A DNA stretch of 64,000 bases from Allotamlana fucoidanivorans. Lineage in GTDB: Bacteria > Bacteroidota > Bacteroidia > Flavobacteriales > Flavobacteriaceae. Shown here one piece after another: positions 8,799 through 18,357 of the stretch. The number at the start of each line of letters is the position of its first letter. Position 1 is the stretch's first letter. Made by a program: the position numbers and the translations under genes. The notes beneath the pieces are model-generated. The model made no database searches. It had not been told where the DNA came from and saw nothing but the letters and a program-made list of their open reading frames with translations. The stretch is taken from contig NZ_CP074074.1 of assembly GCF_045788535.1 (NCBI RefSeq), positions 2,046,001 to 2,110,000 on the forward strand, in the 5' to 3' direction.

Positions 8799-11700
8799 AT
8801 GAAATTTAAGCACTATTTGGATATATCAAGGATTGATATTAAACAGTTTATTTCTTTTAAAGTATTTTTTCTTTTTTTAGTAATGCTTAATTATTACAAT
8901 GGTCTTTCTCAAAATTACTTAGATCAAGGAAATAATACTTTTTGAAAAAATTTCAAATGAAGAAGGGTTGTCTCAAAGTACTGTGTTTTCAATAACTCAA
9001 GATACTTTGGGTTATATGTGGTTTGCCACCAACGATGGCCTTAATAAGTATGATGGCTCTCAATTTACGGTTTACAGAAATGACAAGGAAAATCCGAACT
9101 CATTGCTTTCAAACCCGTTGCGAAAGGTATATATAGATAGTTTTGGGGTGTTGTGGATTGGAGGTAATAAGGGAGTGAGTAGATATGATTCTAAAAAAGA
9201 TAGATTTGATAATTTTCAATTAGTAAAAGGTAATAGTGTAAGATTTGTTTCGGACATCGAACAAGATGGTAATGCAGGTTTATGGATTAGTACTTTTGAA
9301 GGAAGCCTATACAAGTTTGATAATGAAAGTGATAGTTTTGAATCTATAACAATTTTAGCACCGAAAGGTGTTAATATTGAAATAATTCAGGATGTAATTG
9401 CATTTGAGAATAATTTGATTTTAGCCACAGATGTGGGCTTATTTAATTTTGACTGTGAGAGGTATATCTTAACGGAAATTGTACTTCCCGGTATAAAAAA
9501 AGGAATAAGAGTTATAAGTAAAAGAAAAGAAGGTGGCTTTTGGGTTGGCACAGATGGGGATGGACTTGTGGAACTTGATGCTGATTTTAAGCTAAAGAAA
9601 ATTAGAAAGCATAACATAGCTAATCCAAATTCATTATGTAATGATAATGTACGTTCTATTTCCTATGATAATGATGGGAAACTATGGGTAGGTACGTTCA
9701 TAGGGTTAAGTATTTACGATCCGCTTAGAGATATTTATGATAATTATTATCAAGATAATACAAAAATATATGCCTTAGGTCAGAATTCTGTTAGGAATAT
9801 ATATAAAGATAATGATGGTGGTATGTGGTTGGGAACATATTATGCAGGTATTAGTTACTATCACCCAAATAATATAAAGTTTAATTTAATAGACCAAAAT
9901 GGTGGAGAACTATCTTTAAGTGACAATGTAGTAAGTGTTATTACTGAAAATAAAGACGGCACTGTTTGGATAGGAACAAACGATAAGGGGTTAAATTTAT
10001 GGGACAGGGAAGACAATAAGATTACTTTTTTTTCTTCTGAAGAAGGAAACAACAGTTCGCTTAGCTCAAATAATATAAAATCTATTTTAGCCCTTGAAGA
10101 TGGAAAACTGCTTGTAGGTACTCATGATAACGGTCTAAATTATTATGACCCTAAGACAAACAAGAGTAAAATATTCAGAATAGAGGATTCAAAAGGAAAT
10201 TTTAAGAATAATGGAATCTATTCTATATTAATGGATAGAAAATCTCAGATATGGCTAGGTACAGAAAATGGGCTTTACATTTTTAAACTTTCAGATGAGA
10301 GTTTAAAGCGTATTGATGAAGGACTTGAAGGGAATCGTTTAACATCAAAAAATATATCTTTTTTATTTGAAGATTCATTAAATAGAATATGGGTTGGAAC
10401 CTATGATGGACTTAATGTATATTATCCAGATAAAGATACTTTTGAGTCCTACAAAAAGATCTCAGGAAATAAAAATTCATTAACTGAGAACTACATAACT
10501 TGTATATTTGAAGATAGTAAAGGAAGGTTGTGGGTTGGAACTAATGGGGGATTAAATGTTTTTAACGAACTTCAGCAAAACTTTGTTCAATATACTACTA
10601 AAGATGGACTCTCTAACAACGTTGTTCAGGGTATTTTAGAAGATAACAGTGGAAGATTATGGATAAGCACAAATTCAGGAATCTCTCATCTTGATTTAAA
10701 AACAAATAAGTTTAAGAAATATACCAAAGCAGACGGTGTGCAAAACCACCAGTTCATGGTTTCTTCTTATGCAATGCTTAGAGATAGTACTTTTGTTTTT
10801 GGAGGAACAAAAGGTATTACCTATTTTAAACCAAACGAAATTCATGATACTGCATTTAATTCAAAAGTGAATTTGAATGCTCTCAAGGTCAATAATGAGA
10901 AAATATTACCAGATGACATCAGTAATATTTTAGAGCACCATATAAACTTTACTGAAAATCTAATATTAAAAAGTGAACAAAATTCTATAACTCTTGAATT
11001 TTCCGCTATGAACTATTCTTATAATAATAAAGTTAGGTATTGCTGGAAAATGGAAAACTATGATGAGGATTGGATATGTTCTGAAAATAATCAAGCTACA
11101 TACTCAAATATTTCCCCAGGAGAATATAAATTTAGAGTCATAGCACTTGACTCAGATTCTAACTATGGTCAATCAATCAAAAGCTTAAATATTTTAGTTT
11201 TAAGGCCTTGGTGGCTAACAATTTGGGCCTTATGCATTTATATAGTTCTACTAATATTAACGATTATTTTTCTATATAAAATTATTACGGATAGAATAAA
11301 AACAATTAATGATCTTAAAAAGATAAGATCAGAAAAGTTAAAGTTGGCTCAAGTTAATCAAATGAAAATACAATTTTTTACAAATATAACTCATGAGTTT
11401 AGAACGCCATTAACTCTAATATTGGCACCTTTGGAAAAAGTTTTAGAAAAGAATATTTCGGATGAATGGTTAAGAGACCAAATTATTCTTGTAGAAAAAA
11501 ATGCTAAAAGATTACTTCGTTTAATCAACCAACTATTAGAGTTTAGGAAATTAGAAACAAATAAAATGAAACTAAATGCTTCGAAAGGGGAAATAGTAAG
11601 TGTAATAAATGATATTTATCTGTCATTTGCTTCTTTGGCATCTAAGAATAATATTATATACTCTTTCAATTCAAATGAGAAAACAATAGAAATGTATTTT

Positions 11701-12900
11701 GATCCTGATGTCATTGAAAAAATTATGTATAATTTATTGTCTAATTCATTAAAATTTACACCATTTGGTGGCTCTGTTAGTGTAAATGTTCTTAGAGAAA
11801 AAGCTAGGGTAATAATTGAGATTGAAGATTCTGGAGAAGGAATAGCAGAGGAACAATTAGAGCTGATTTTTGAAAGATATTATAGTACGAACTCTAATGA
11901 TAAAGATTCTGGAACAGGAATAGGATTAGCTCTTTCAAAAAGGTTGGTAAAATTACATCAGGGAGAAATAAAAGTTGAGAGTATTGAGGGAGTTGGTACC
12001 AAATTTATAATTAGTTTACCCTTGAATAATGAATCATATTCAACTGAAGAAGTATCTGGTGATAAGTCTAATAAAATGAATAAACAACTCAAAATCAGTG
12101 ATCATTTGGAGGAAAGTATCAGAGACAATCATGCCATTGAAAATCTAAAGGAAAAGGTTGACACAATTTTAATTGTTGAGGACAATATGGATATTTCTAA
12201 TTATCTTTTCAGGAATTTTTCAAAGAAATACGTTGTCTACACTGCTCCTGATGGTTTAGAGGCCTATGATATGCTTAAAAAAATAAATCCTAGTCTAGTC
12301 ATATCTGATATTATGATGCCAAAAATGGATGGTGTCAATTTTTGCAAAAAAGTTAAACAGAATATAAAGACCGCACATATACCTATTATATTGTTAACTG
12401 CCAAGACTAGCATTGAAAATCAACTTGAAGGAATTAATTCTGGGGCTGATGATTATATAGCAAAACCATTTTCTCTATCTCTTCTTGAGGCAAAAGTTAA
12501 AAACGTTATTAAATCAAGAAAACGATTAAAGGATTTCTATTCACAATCACTAGAAATACATCCTGAAGAAGTTGCTTTTAGTGATTTGGATAAGGAGTTT
12601 TTGAGTAATGCAAAAACAATCGTCGAAAAAAACATTAGTAATGCAAATTTTTCTGTAGAAATTTTTGCCAAAGAAATTGGAATGAGTCGATCAAATTTGC
12701 ATTTGAAGTTAAAGGCAATTACAGGAGAGTCTGCAACAGACTTCATTAAAAAAGTTCGATTTGGTCAAGCTATCAAACTTATTGAAAAAAAACGGTATTC
12801 AATTTCTGAAATTGGTTATATGGTGGGCTTTAATTCACCTTCTTATTTTTCAAATAGTTTTAAAAAGTATTTTGGTTATTTACCTACCGAACATTCATAA
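8799..12900 (+). CDS. Hybrid two-component system regulator (HTCS), frameshifted just after the signal peptide
   Basis: The main frame (8923-12900) encodes a beta-propeller sensor with repeated WxGT motifs, a Y_Y_Y domain (near YSNISPGEYKFRV), a membrane segment (PWWLTIWALCIYIVLLILTI), HisKA with His in THEFRTPL (codon 11392), HATPase (DSGEGIAEEQLE; GTGIGLALSKRL), a receiver with phospho-acceptor Asp in ISDIMMPKMDG (codon 12307) and a C-terminal AraC-type HTH. The signal peptide is missing from this frame. It appears in another frame from ATG 8799, ending at TGA 8943. Removing one T from the five-T run 8939-8943 joins them cleanly as NTFEKISNEEGLSQS, the normal HTCS entry. So either a one-base frameshift inactivates export, or the run was misread. 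It sits between the fucose operon and GH29/GH27 and probably controls them. Confidence 0.85.
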
Positions 12901-13134
12901 AAATTAAAGTAATTCATGTTTTGAATACTTTTTATAGTTGTATTGATTTGGGTTTCGTAATAGAACGGTCAAATTCTAGGAATTGATTTTATTCAATGTG
13001 ATGCGTAACTAATATAAACTGTTTATGAAACATTTTGACATCAGTAAAACTTTTTTTAATGGAACTTTACAATAAATTTAAACACAAAGGGATTTAACCT
13101 ACCCTATGTATGAATGTAATAAAAACGCATAAAA

Positions 13135-14667
13135 ATGAAAAAAAACAAAAAATGTATTAAGCTTTCTATAATGATTCTATTTTTCAGTACTTTGCTCAGT
13201 TGTAATCATAGAAATGAAACCTCTAATAATGAAGATACTAGTTTCATGACATTTTCGCCTAGTTGGGAGTCTCTTTCCAATCATCAACAAACACCAGATT
13301 GGTTAAGAGACGGAAAGTTTGGAATATATTTTCACTGGGGTGTTTATACTGTTCCGGAAAAGTACACAGAATGGTATCCCAGGTACATGTATGATAAAAA
13401 TAGTTTTCTTTTTGAATTTCATAAAAACACTTATGGAGATCAGTCAGAATTCGGTTATCATGATTTAATTCCTCTTTTTAAGGCCCCTAAATTTGACGCT
13501 AAAAAATATGCAAATTTAATGAAGACTGCCGGCGCAAGGTTTGGAGGTTTGGTAGCAGAACATCATGATGGATTTTCGATGTGGAATAGTAATGTTAATC
13601 CTTGGAATGCAAATGACATGGGGCCAAAGAAAGATATTTTAGGTTTATTAAAAACCGAAATCAATAACGCAGGCTTAAAGTTTTTTACAAGTTTCCACCA
13701 TGCCAGATTACTTCAAAGAAATTCGACAACACCCAATGACGGAACTTATGATAGCCATTTTATTTATGATAAAAATTGGCATACATCTTCAACAGACCCT
13801 AAATTATCTTTATTGTATGGAAATATTAATGAGGATAAATTCTATGAAATATGGTTTGAAAAGTTAAAGGAGGTTATTGATGAGTATTCTCCTGATGTTA
13901 TATACTTTGATTCGTGGCTTAATTTGATTCCGGAAAAACATAGAAAGGAATTTTGTGCTTATTATCTCAATGAGGCGCAAAAGAAGCAACAAGAAGTTGC
14001 AATAATATATAAGCAACATGACCTTCCTTTATCGGTAGGTATAAATGATATTGAAAAAGGCGGTCATACAGAAATTTTTAAGCCTCTATGGATGACTGAT
14101 GATACTGTTAATTTTGGATCTTGGTCTTATACTGATGATATTAAAATAAAACCAACTTCAATGGTTTTACACAGCTTGATAGATATAGTGAGTAAAAATG
14201 GGACACTATTATTAAATATTTCACCAAGAGCGGACGGGTCAATACCTGTGGAGCAGGAGCTAGTATTACAGGAAATTGGCGAATGGCTTAAAGTAAATGG
14301 AGAAGCAATTTATAATACCAAACCTTGGTTGATTCACGGAGGAGGGCCTACAGTACCAAAGGCGGGTACTCATGGAGGGATGACGACAACCAATGTCTAT
14401 ACTTTTGAAGATTATAGGTTTACACAATCCAAAGATGAAAAAATTATTTATTTAATGTTTTTAGGAAAGCCAGAGAAGGGTAGCCGTTTAAAAATACGAG
14501 AGCTAGCACCTCACAGGTATCCAACGGCTACACCAATAAAAAGTGTAGTTGAATTAACTAATAATTCGAATGTTAAAGTTGAAGTAACTGATAGTTCAAC
14601 ATATTTTATAGTACCTGAAGTTGAACTCAATGATTATGCAAATGTTTTCAAAATTATTTTAGAATAG
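13135..14667 (+). CDS. GH29 alpha-L-fucosidase, lipoprotein
   Basis: 510 aa, complete. A lipoprotein signal with lipobox LLSC (Cys23) predicts anchoring in the periplasm or outer membrane. The GH29 barrel begins at WLRDGKFGIYFHWGVYTVPE and includes AEHHDGFSMW. The nucleophile is Asp259 in VIYFDSW, followed by KNGTLLLNISPRADGS and a C-terminal beta-sandwich. It hydrolyses terminal alpha-L-fucose. It is a paralogue of the partial GH29 at the window start. With GH27 downstream it forms a small cluster after the HTCS gene. An AT-rich inverted repeat at 14678-14711 may end transcription. Confidence 0.93.
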   Translation: MKKNKKCIKLSIMILFFSTLLSCNHRNETSNNEDTSFMTFSPSWESLSNHQQTPDWLRDGKFGIYFHWGVYTVPEKYTEWYPRYMYDKNSFLFEFHKNTYGDQSEFGYHDLIPLFKAPKFDAKKYANLMKTAGARFGGLVAEHHDGFSMWNSNVNPWNANDMGPKKDILGLLKTEINNAGLKFFTSFHHARLLQRNSTTPNDGTYDSHFIYDKNWHTSSTDPKLSLLYGNINEDKFYEIWFEKLKEVIDEYSPDVIYFDSWLNLIPEKHRKEFCAYYLNEAQKKQQEVAIIYKQHDLPLSVGINDIEKGGHTEIFKPLWMTDDTVNFGSWSYTDDIKIKPTSMVLHSLIDIVSKNGTLLLNISPRADGSIPVEQELVLQEIGEWLKVNGEAIYNTKPWLIHGGGPTVPKAGTHGGMTTTNVYTFEDYRFTQSKDEKIIYLMFLGKPEKGSRLKIRELAPHRYPTATPIKSVVELTNNSNVKVEVTDSSTYFIVPEVELNDYANVFKIILE

Positions 14668-14677
14668 TTCATCCATT

Positions 14678-14711
14678 ATTAATACTCGCATTGTTAACTT
14701 TCAGTATTAAT
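14678..14711 (+). terminator. Possible terminator after GH29
   Basis: A 9 bp perfect inverted repeat (ATTAATACT ... AGTATTAAT) has a 16-base spacer and is followed by a T-rich stretch. It starts 10 bp after the GH29 stop. The stem is AT-rich, so it is weak. Confidence 0.35.
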
Positions 14712-14856
14712 TATCTTTTATAATATTTTTGGGTTTTGCTCAATTTTATTATTCGAGAGAACACAAAAGTTTATAATTAGAATAAGTCTTAAACTTAATA
14801 ATTATGGTTCTTATTTAAGTAAATATAATTTCTAGTATAAATTAAAAATTATTACA

Positions 14857-16086
14857 ATGAAAAAAAAGATTAGGTGTTCAATTCTAATTATCGTTTTATG
14901 TGTGGTTACTTTAAAATCAAATGGTCAAGTGACGCCTCCAATGGGCTGGAATTCTTGGAATAAATTTCGTTTTAATGTATCAGAGAATCTTATTAAGGAG
15001 ACTGCTGATGCGATGAAAAAGCAAAAATTAATCGATTGTGGCTATCGATATATCGTAATTGATGATGGATGGCAGTCAAAATCTCTAGGAAAAGATAGTC
15101 TTTTGTTAGCGGATGAAAAAAAATTTCCTAATGGCATAGAGTCATTAGTTGACTACGTTAATGCACTAGGGTTTGAGTTAGGTATATATTCAAGTCCGAA
15201 TAAATTAACATGTGGAGGATACCCTGGTAGTTTAGGATTAGAAAGGATACATGCAAAACAGTTTTCCGATTGGGGGGTTAAGTTTGTGAAGTATGATTAT
15301 TGCCCAGCAAGAAATAAAGAAAAGTCAAACTCAGGAGAGTTAATTTTAAAAAGGTTAAAAGCCATGCACAATGCGCTTTCAGATATCGATAGTTCTATAG
15401 TATATGCAATTTGCGAAAAAGGTTGGGTTAGTGGCCAAATTCCTAATGCGCGTTCATATAGAAAGCAAATAAAAATAACACCTCAGAATAGAAAAGAATT
15501 ATTTCATTGGGCTCCTGAATTAGGGACAATGTGGAGAACAACTAATGATATTAATCCTACTTGGGGTAAAATTATGCAAATTTTAGATAGTCAAGAAGGT
15601 TTAGCAACTTTATCAGGACCAGACTCATTTAACGATCCTGACATGCTTGAAGTAGGAAATGGAAAGTTAACTTTGTCTGAAAATAGATCGCATTTTTCAT
15701 TATGGTGTATACTTACTGCGCCATTGATGTTGGGTAGTGATGTGAGAAATATTCCCGATGAAATTCTTGAGATAATAACAAACAAAGAATTGATTGATAT
15801 TAATCAAGATAAACTTTGCAAACAAGCAGAGAAAATATATGATGAAAACGGCATTGAAATATTCTTAAAGCCTTTGTTAAATAAGGAAATGGCAGTATGT
15901 ATTTTAAATAGAGCAGATTTTGCACAAGATTTAATGCTAAAATGGGAAGATTTGGGAGTGGATGAAGAAGAAATGATTTTAGTAAGGGATTTATGGCTTC
16001 ATAAAAATATTAAAAAAGAAGGAAAGTATATAAGTACAAAAATTGATGCACATGATGTAATGGTACTTAGGATAAGTAAAAACTAG
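14857..16086 (+). CDS. GH27 alpha-galactosidase-like glycoside hydrolase
   Basis: 409 aa with a cleavable signal peptide (about 1-24, ending SNGQ). GH27 signatures are TPPMGWNSWNKF (26-37), YIVIDDGWQ, nucleophile Asp147 in VKYDYC, and the acid/base Asp in SFNDPDMLEVGNG. The C-terminal beta-sandwich is short (VRDLWLHKN to VMVLRIS). GH27 contains alpha-galactosidases, alpha-N-acetylgalactosaminidases and beta-L-arabinopyranosidases. A stretch of about 25 residues before WRTTNDI (around 190-215) seems longer than in typical members and lies near the active-site entrance. Its 3' end is overlapped in antisense by the ORF from the facing operon. The family is firm; the substrate is open. Confidence 0.9.
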   Translation: MKKKIRCSILIIVLCVVTLKSNGQVTPPMGWNSWNKFRFNVSENLIKETADAMKKQKLIDCGYRYIVIDDGWQSKSLGKDSLLLADEKKFPNGIESLVDYVNALGFELGIYSSPNKLTCGGYPGSLGLERIHAKQFSDWGVKFVKYDYCPARNKEKSNSGELILKRLKAMHNALSDIDSSIVYAICEKGWVSGQIPNARSYRKQIKITPQNRKELFHWAPELGTMWRTTNDINPTWGKIMQILDSQEGLATLSGPDSFNDPDMLEVGNGKLTLSENRSHFSLWCILTAPLMLGSDVRNIPDEILEIITNKELIDINQDKLCKQAEKIYDENGIEIFLKPLLNKEMAVCILNRADFAQDLMLKWEDLGVDEEEMILVRDLWLHKNIKKEGKYISTKIDAHDVMVLRISKN

Positions 16087-16869
16087 AAATAAAATTACCA
16101 ACCAATTTACATCCAAAAGTAAAACACTCTTTACGGGATAGTGTCTTTTATATATCTTAAAATTGTCTATTTCTAAATGGCTCTTATAGGTTCTAAAAGC
16201 AAACCACCCATCCTTTATTGGGTTTTTGTCTAAAAAATCGTATATAAGCCTTTCGTTCCTGTAAAATTTCACTCTATTATCTCTAACTATTATTTTGATA
16301 TCATTAATTTCATTAGGTTTAAGTAAATATATTTCATCATAAAGGTCGTGTTCAGGTAATAAAGGTTTATTGCCTGTACCATCATATCTTCTAAATCTTG
16401 TCCTTGTATTATTATGAACACCAATTCCAGCGTAATATAACTCAAGGCTGTTATATTCATTGAAATTACCATTTCTAGCTTTGCTAAAAAGATTTTCAGG
16501 GTTATTTGGGTCTTTAGCCTTCCAAAAACAATTTAAATCACTTACACGGTCTTTTTTAATATCATGTTGAATCACTGTAGCTTCATATTCTATTGTATAA
16601 TTACCAGTAAGTTTTTCTTTATACCATATTGAGGCACCTTCGTTAACATCTATTTCTAATTTTTTAGAATCATTAATAAAAATTTTTCCATGCGAATATT
16701 CCAAAAACCAATTCCCTAAACCTTTGTCAAAATTATCTTGATAAATGAGATGACTATTGTTCTGAATTGAGTTTTTTTTAGAGCTTATGCAACTAATTTG
16801 TAAAATAAACGTTAAAAAATATATGTACAACATGTATTTTTTTCTTCTGATAATTTTATAATTTAGCAT
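15991..16869 (-). CDS. DUF6250-like secreted lipoprotein with abnormal C-terminus
   Basis: 292 aa ORF. It has an N-terminal lipoprotein signal (lipobox LQISC; start at 16869, or 16833 for a shorter signal). A beta-rich domain follows with motifs DNFDKGLGNWFLE, DLNCFWKAKDPNNPENLF and YYAGIGVHNNTRTRFRRYDG, which I associate with DUF6250, a concanavalin-like fold found near polysaccharide lyases. The domain closes at HLEIDNFKIYK, where relatives normally stop. The last 55 or so residues are hydrophobic, unlike the family, and run antisense over the GH27 3' end, so the native stop codon has probably been lost. It is the last gene of the minus-strand operon, 26 bp after the sulfatase. Sugar binding or lyase action is possible but unproven. 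Confidence 0.72.
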   Translation of the reverse strand: MLNYKIIRRKKYMLYIYFLTFILQISCISSKKNSIQNNSHLIYQDNFDKGLGNWFLEYSHGKIFINDSKKLEIDVNEGASIWYKEKLTGNYTIEYEATVIQHDIKKDRVSDLNCFWKAKDPNNPENLFSKARNGNFNEYNSLELYYAGIGVHNNTRTRFRRYDGTGNKPLLPEHDLYDEIYLLKPNEINDIKIIVRDNRVKFYRNERLIYDFLDKNPIKDGWFAFRTYKSHLEIDNFKIYKRHYPVKSVLLLDVNWLVILFLVFTYPKYHYIMCINFCTYILSFFFNIFMKP

Positions 16870-16895
16870 AATACTTTAGTCTATCCATTGAGTAA

Positions 16896-18344
16896 TTATT
16901 TTATACCCGCAGGTCTGTTATCTTTGCCTTTAAACCCAAAAAGGTTATCGCCTAACTCCATTCTTTTGTCTTGAGCCAATTTCATAAGTTTATCAACAAC
17001 TTTTGGATAATGCTCAGCTACATTCATTTTTTCTGATACATCGCTTTCTAGGTTGTATAGTTCAATATTTTGAATTTCTATACTTTCATAAGGCGAGGGG
17101 GTGCCTTCTGTTCCACCCTTTCGCCCATTTAAAGATCTATAGTTATGCGGGAAGTACATCTTCCATTTCCCAGATAATATTCCTTGTAGTTCATTTTCTT
17201 TGTAATAAAAATAATAAGCCTCATGAACAGGCTGTTTAGTTTGACCTGTTAAAACATCCATTATATCTTTACCGTCAATTTCATTTTTAGGTAATTCTGC
17301 ACCGGTAATTCTTCCTATTGTAGGTAATATATCAATATTCATTACCGGAGTGGAAACTATTTTTCCAGAAGGAATTGTAGAAGGCATTCTTATGAGACAT
17401 GGTACTCTAGTTCCCCCCTCCCATACAGTTCCTTTACCTTCTCTTAATTTCCCAGCAGAACCAGCATGCTCTCCATAGGAAAGCCACGGTCCGTTATCAG
17501 AGGCAAAAATAACTAGGGTATTTTCATCAATACCTTGTTTTTTTAATTCATTTAATATTTCTCCTACAGACCAATCTAGTTCCATAATGACATCTCCATA
17601 AAGCCCTGCTTTTGATTTTCCTTTAAAAGCATCCGATACGAACAATGGTACATGTGGCTGTGGATGCGCCAAATACAAAAAGAATGGATTGTTTTTGTTG
17701 ATTTTAATAAAATCTAAGCTTTTTTGGGTTAAAACTTTGGTAAGGTTTGACTGATTTGTTAAGGTATCTATTATTTTATGGTTTTGATATAGCGGTAATG
17801 GAGGGAATTTAAACTTATCTTGCCATGGGTGGAGAGGCCACATATCATTTGAATATGGTATTCCGAAATAGTCATCAAATCCATTATTATTTGGCATGAA
17901 ATCCTCAGTGTCCCCTAAGTGCCATTTACCATATATTGCTGTATTATATCCTTTTGGTTTTAACATTTCAGCAATAGTAGTTTCATCAGGATTTAACCCT
18001 ATCTCTGAATTTGGAAATAAGGCACCATGAATACCTATTCTGTTTGAATAACAACCAGTGAGCAGTGAAGCTCTTGAGGCTGAACAAACTGGTTGCGCAA
18101 CATGGAAGTTACTTAACATCACACCTTCTTTTGCCATTTTGTCCAAATTCGGAGTGGTTAAATTTTCAGAGCCGTAACAATTTATATCAGCGTATCCTTG
18201 GTCGTCTGTATAAATTATAATCACATTTGGAGGATTATGACTATTAGCACTTTTAGAATTTTTGTTACTACAGGAAAAAAGTGATAAAAGCACTGAAAAA
18301 TGCAGTACTAAAATTGAAATTATATTATTGTTTTTAAAATTCAT
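16896..18344 (-). CDS. S1 family sulfatase, lipoprotein (formylglycine type)
   Basis: 482 aa from the ATG at 18344, which gives a lipoprotein signal (lipobox LFSC, Cys25). A longer frame into the GH39 gene has no homology. Metal ligands Asp47-Asp48 are in IIIYTDDQGYADI. The formylglycine motif is PVCSASR with Cys87, so it depends on a formylglycine-generating enzyme. GKWHLGD and IFASDNGPW supply further metal and sulfate contacts. It removes sulfate esters from a carbohydrate in the periplasm. It starts 13 bp after the GH39 stop, so the two are cotranscribed and likely act on the same side chain. The S1 subfamily was not assigned. Confidence 0.93.
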   Translation of the reverse strand: MNFKNNNIISILVLHFSVLLSLFSCSNKNSKSANSHNPPNVIIIYTDDQGYADINCYGSENLTTPNLDKMAKEGVMLSNFHVAQPVCSASRASLLTGCYSNRIGIHGALFPNSEIGLNPDETTIAEMLKPKGYNTAIYGKWHLGDTEDFMPNNNGFDDYFGIPYSNDMWPLHPWQDKFKFPPLPLYQNHKIIDTLTNQSNLTKVLTQKSLDFIKINKNNPFFLYLAHPQPHVPLFVSDAFKGKSKAGLYGDVIMELDWSVGEILNELKKQGIDENTLVIFASDNGPWLSYGEHAGSAGKLREGKGTVWEGGTRVPCLIRMPSTIPSGKIVSTPVMNIDILPTIGRITGAELPKNEIDGKDIMDVLTGQTKQPVHEAYYFYYKENELQGILSGKWKMYFPHNYRSLNGRKGGTEGTPSPYESIEIQNIELYNLESDVSEKMNVAEHYPKVVDKLMKLAQDKRMELGDNLFGFKGKDNRPAGIK

Positions 18345-18357
18345 TTTGCGTTTAAGT

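Noticed and set aside
16121..16160. Weak inverted repeat (ACACT ... AGTGT) between GH27 and the DUF6250-like gene as a shared terminator
   Set aside because: Only 5 bp of stem with mismatches further in; not enough to call.
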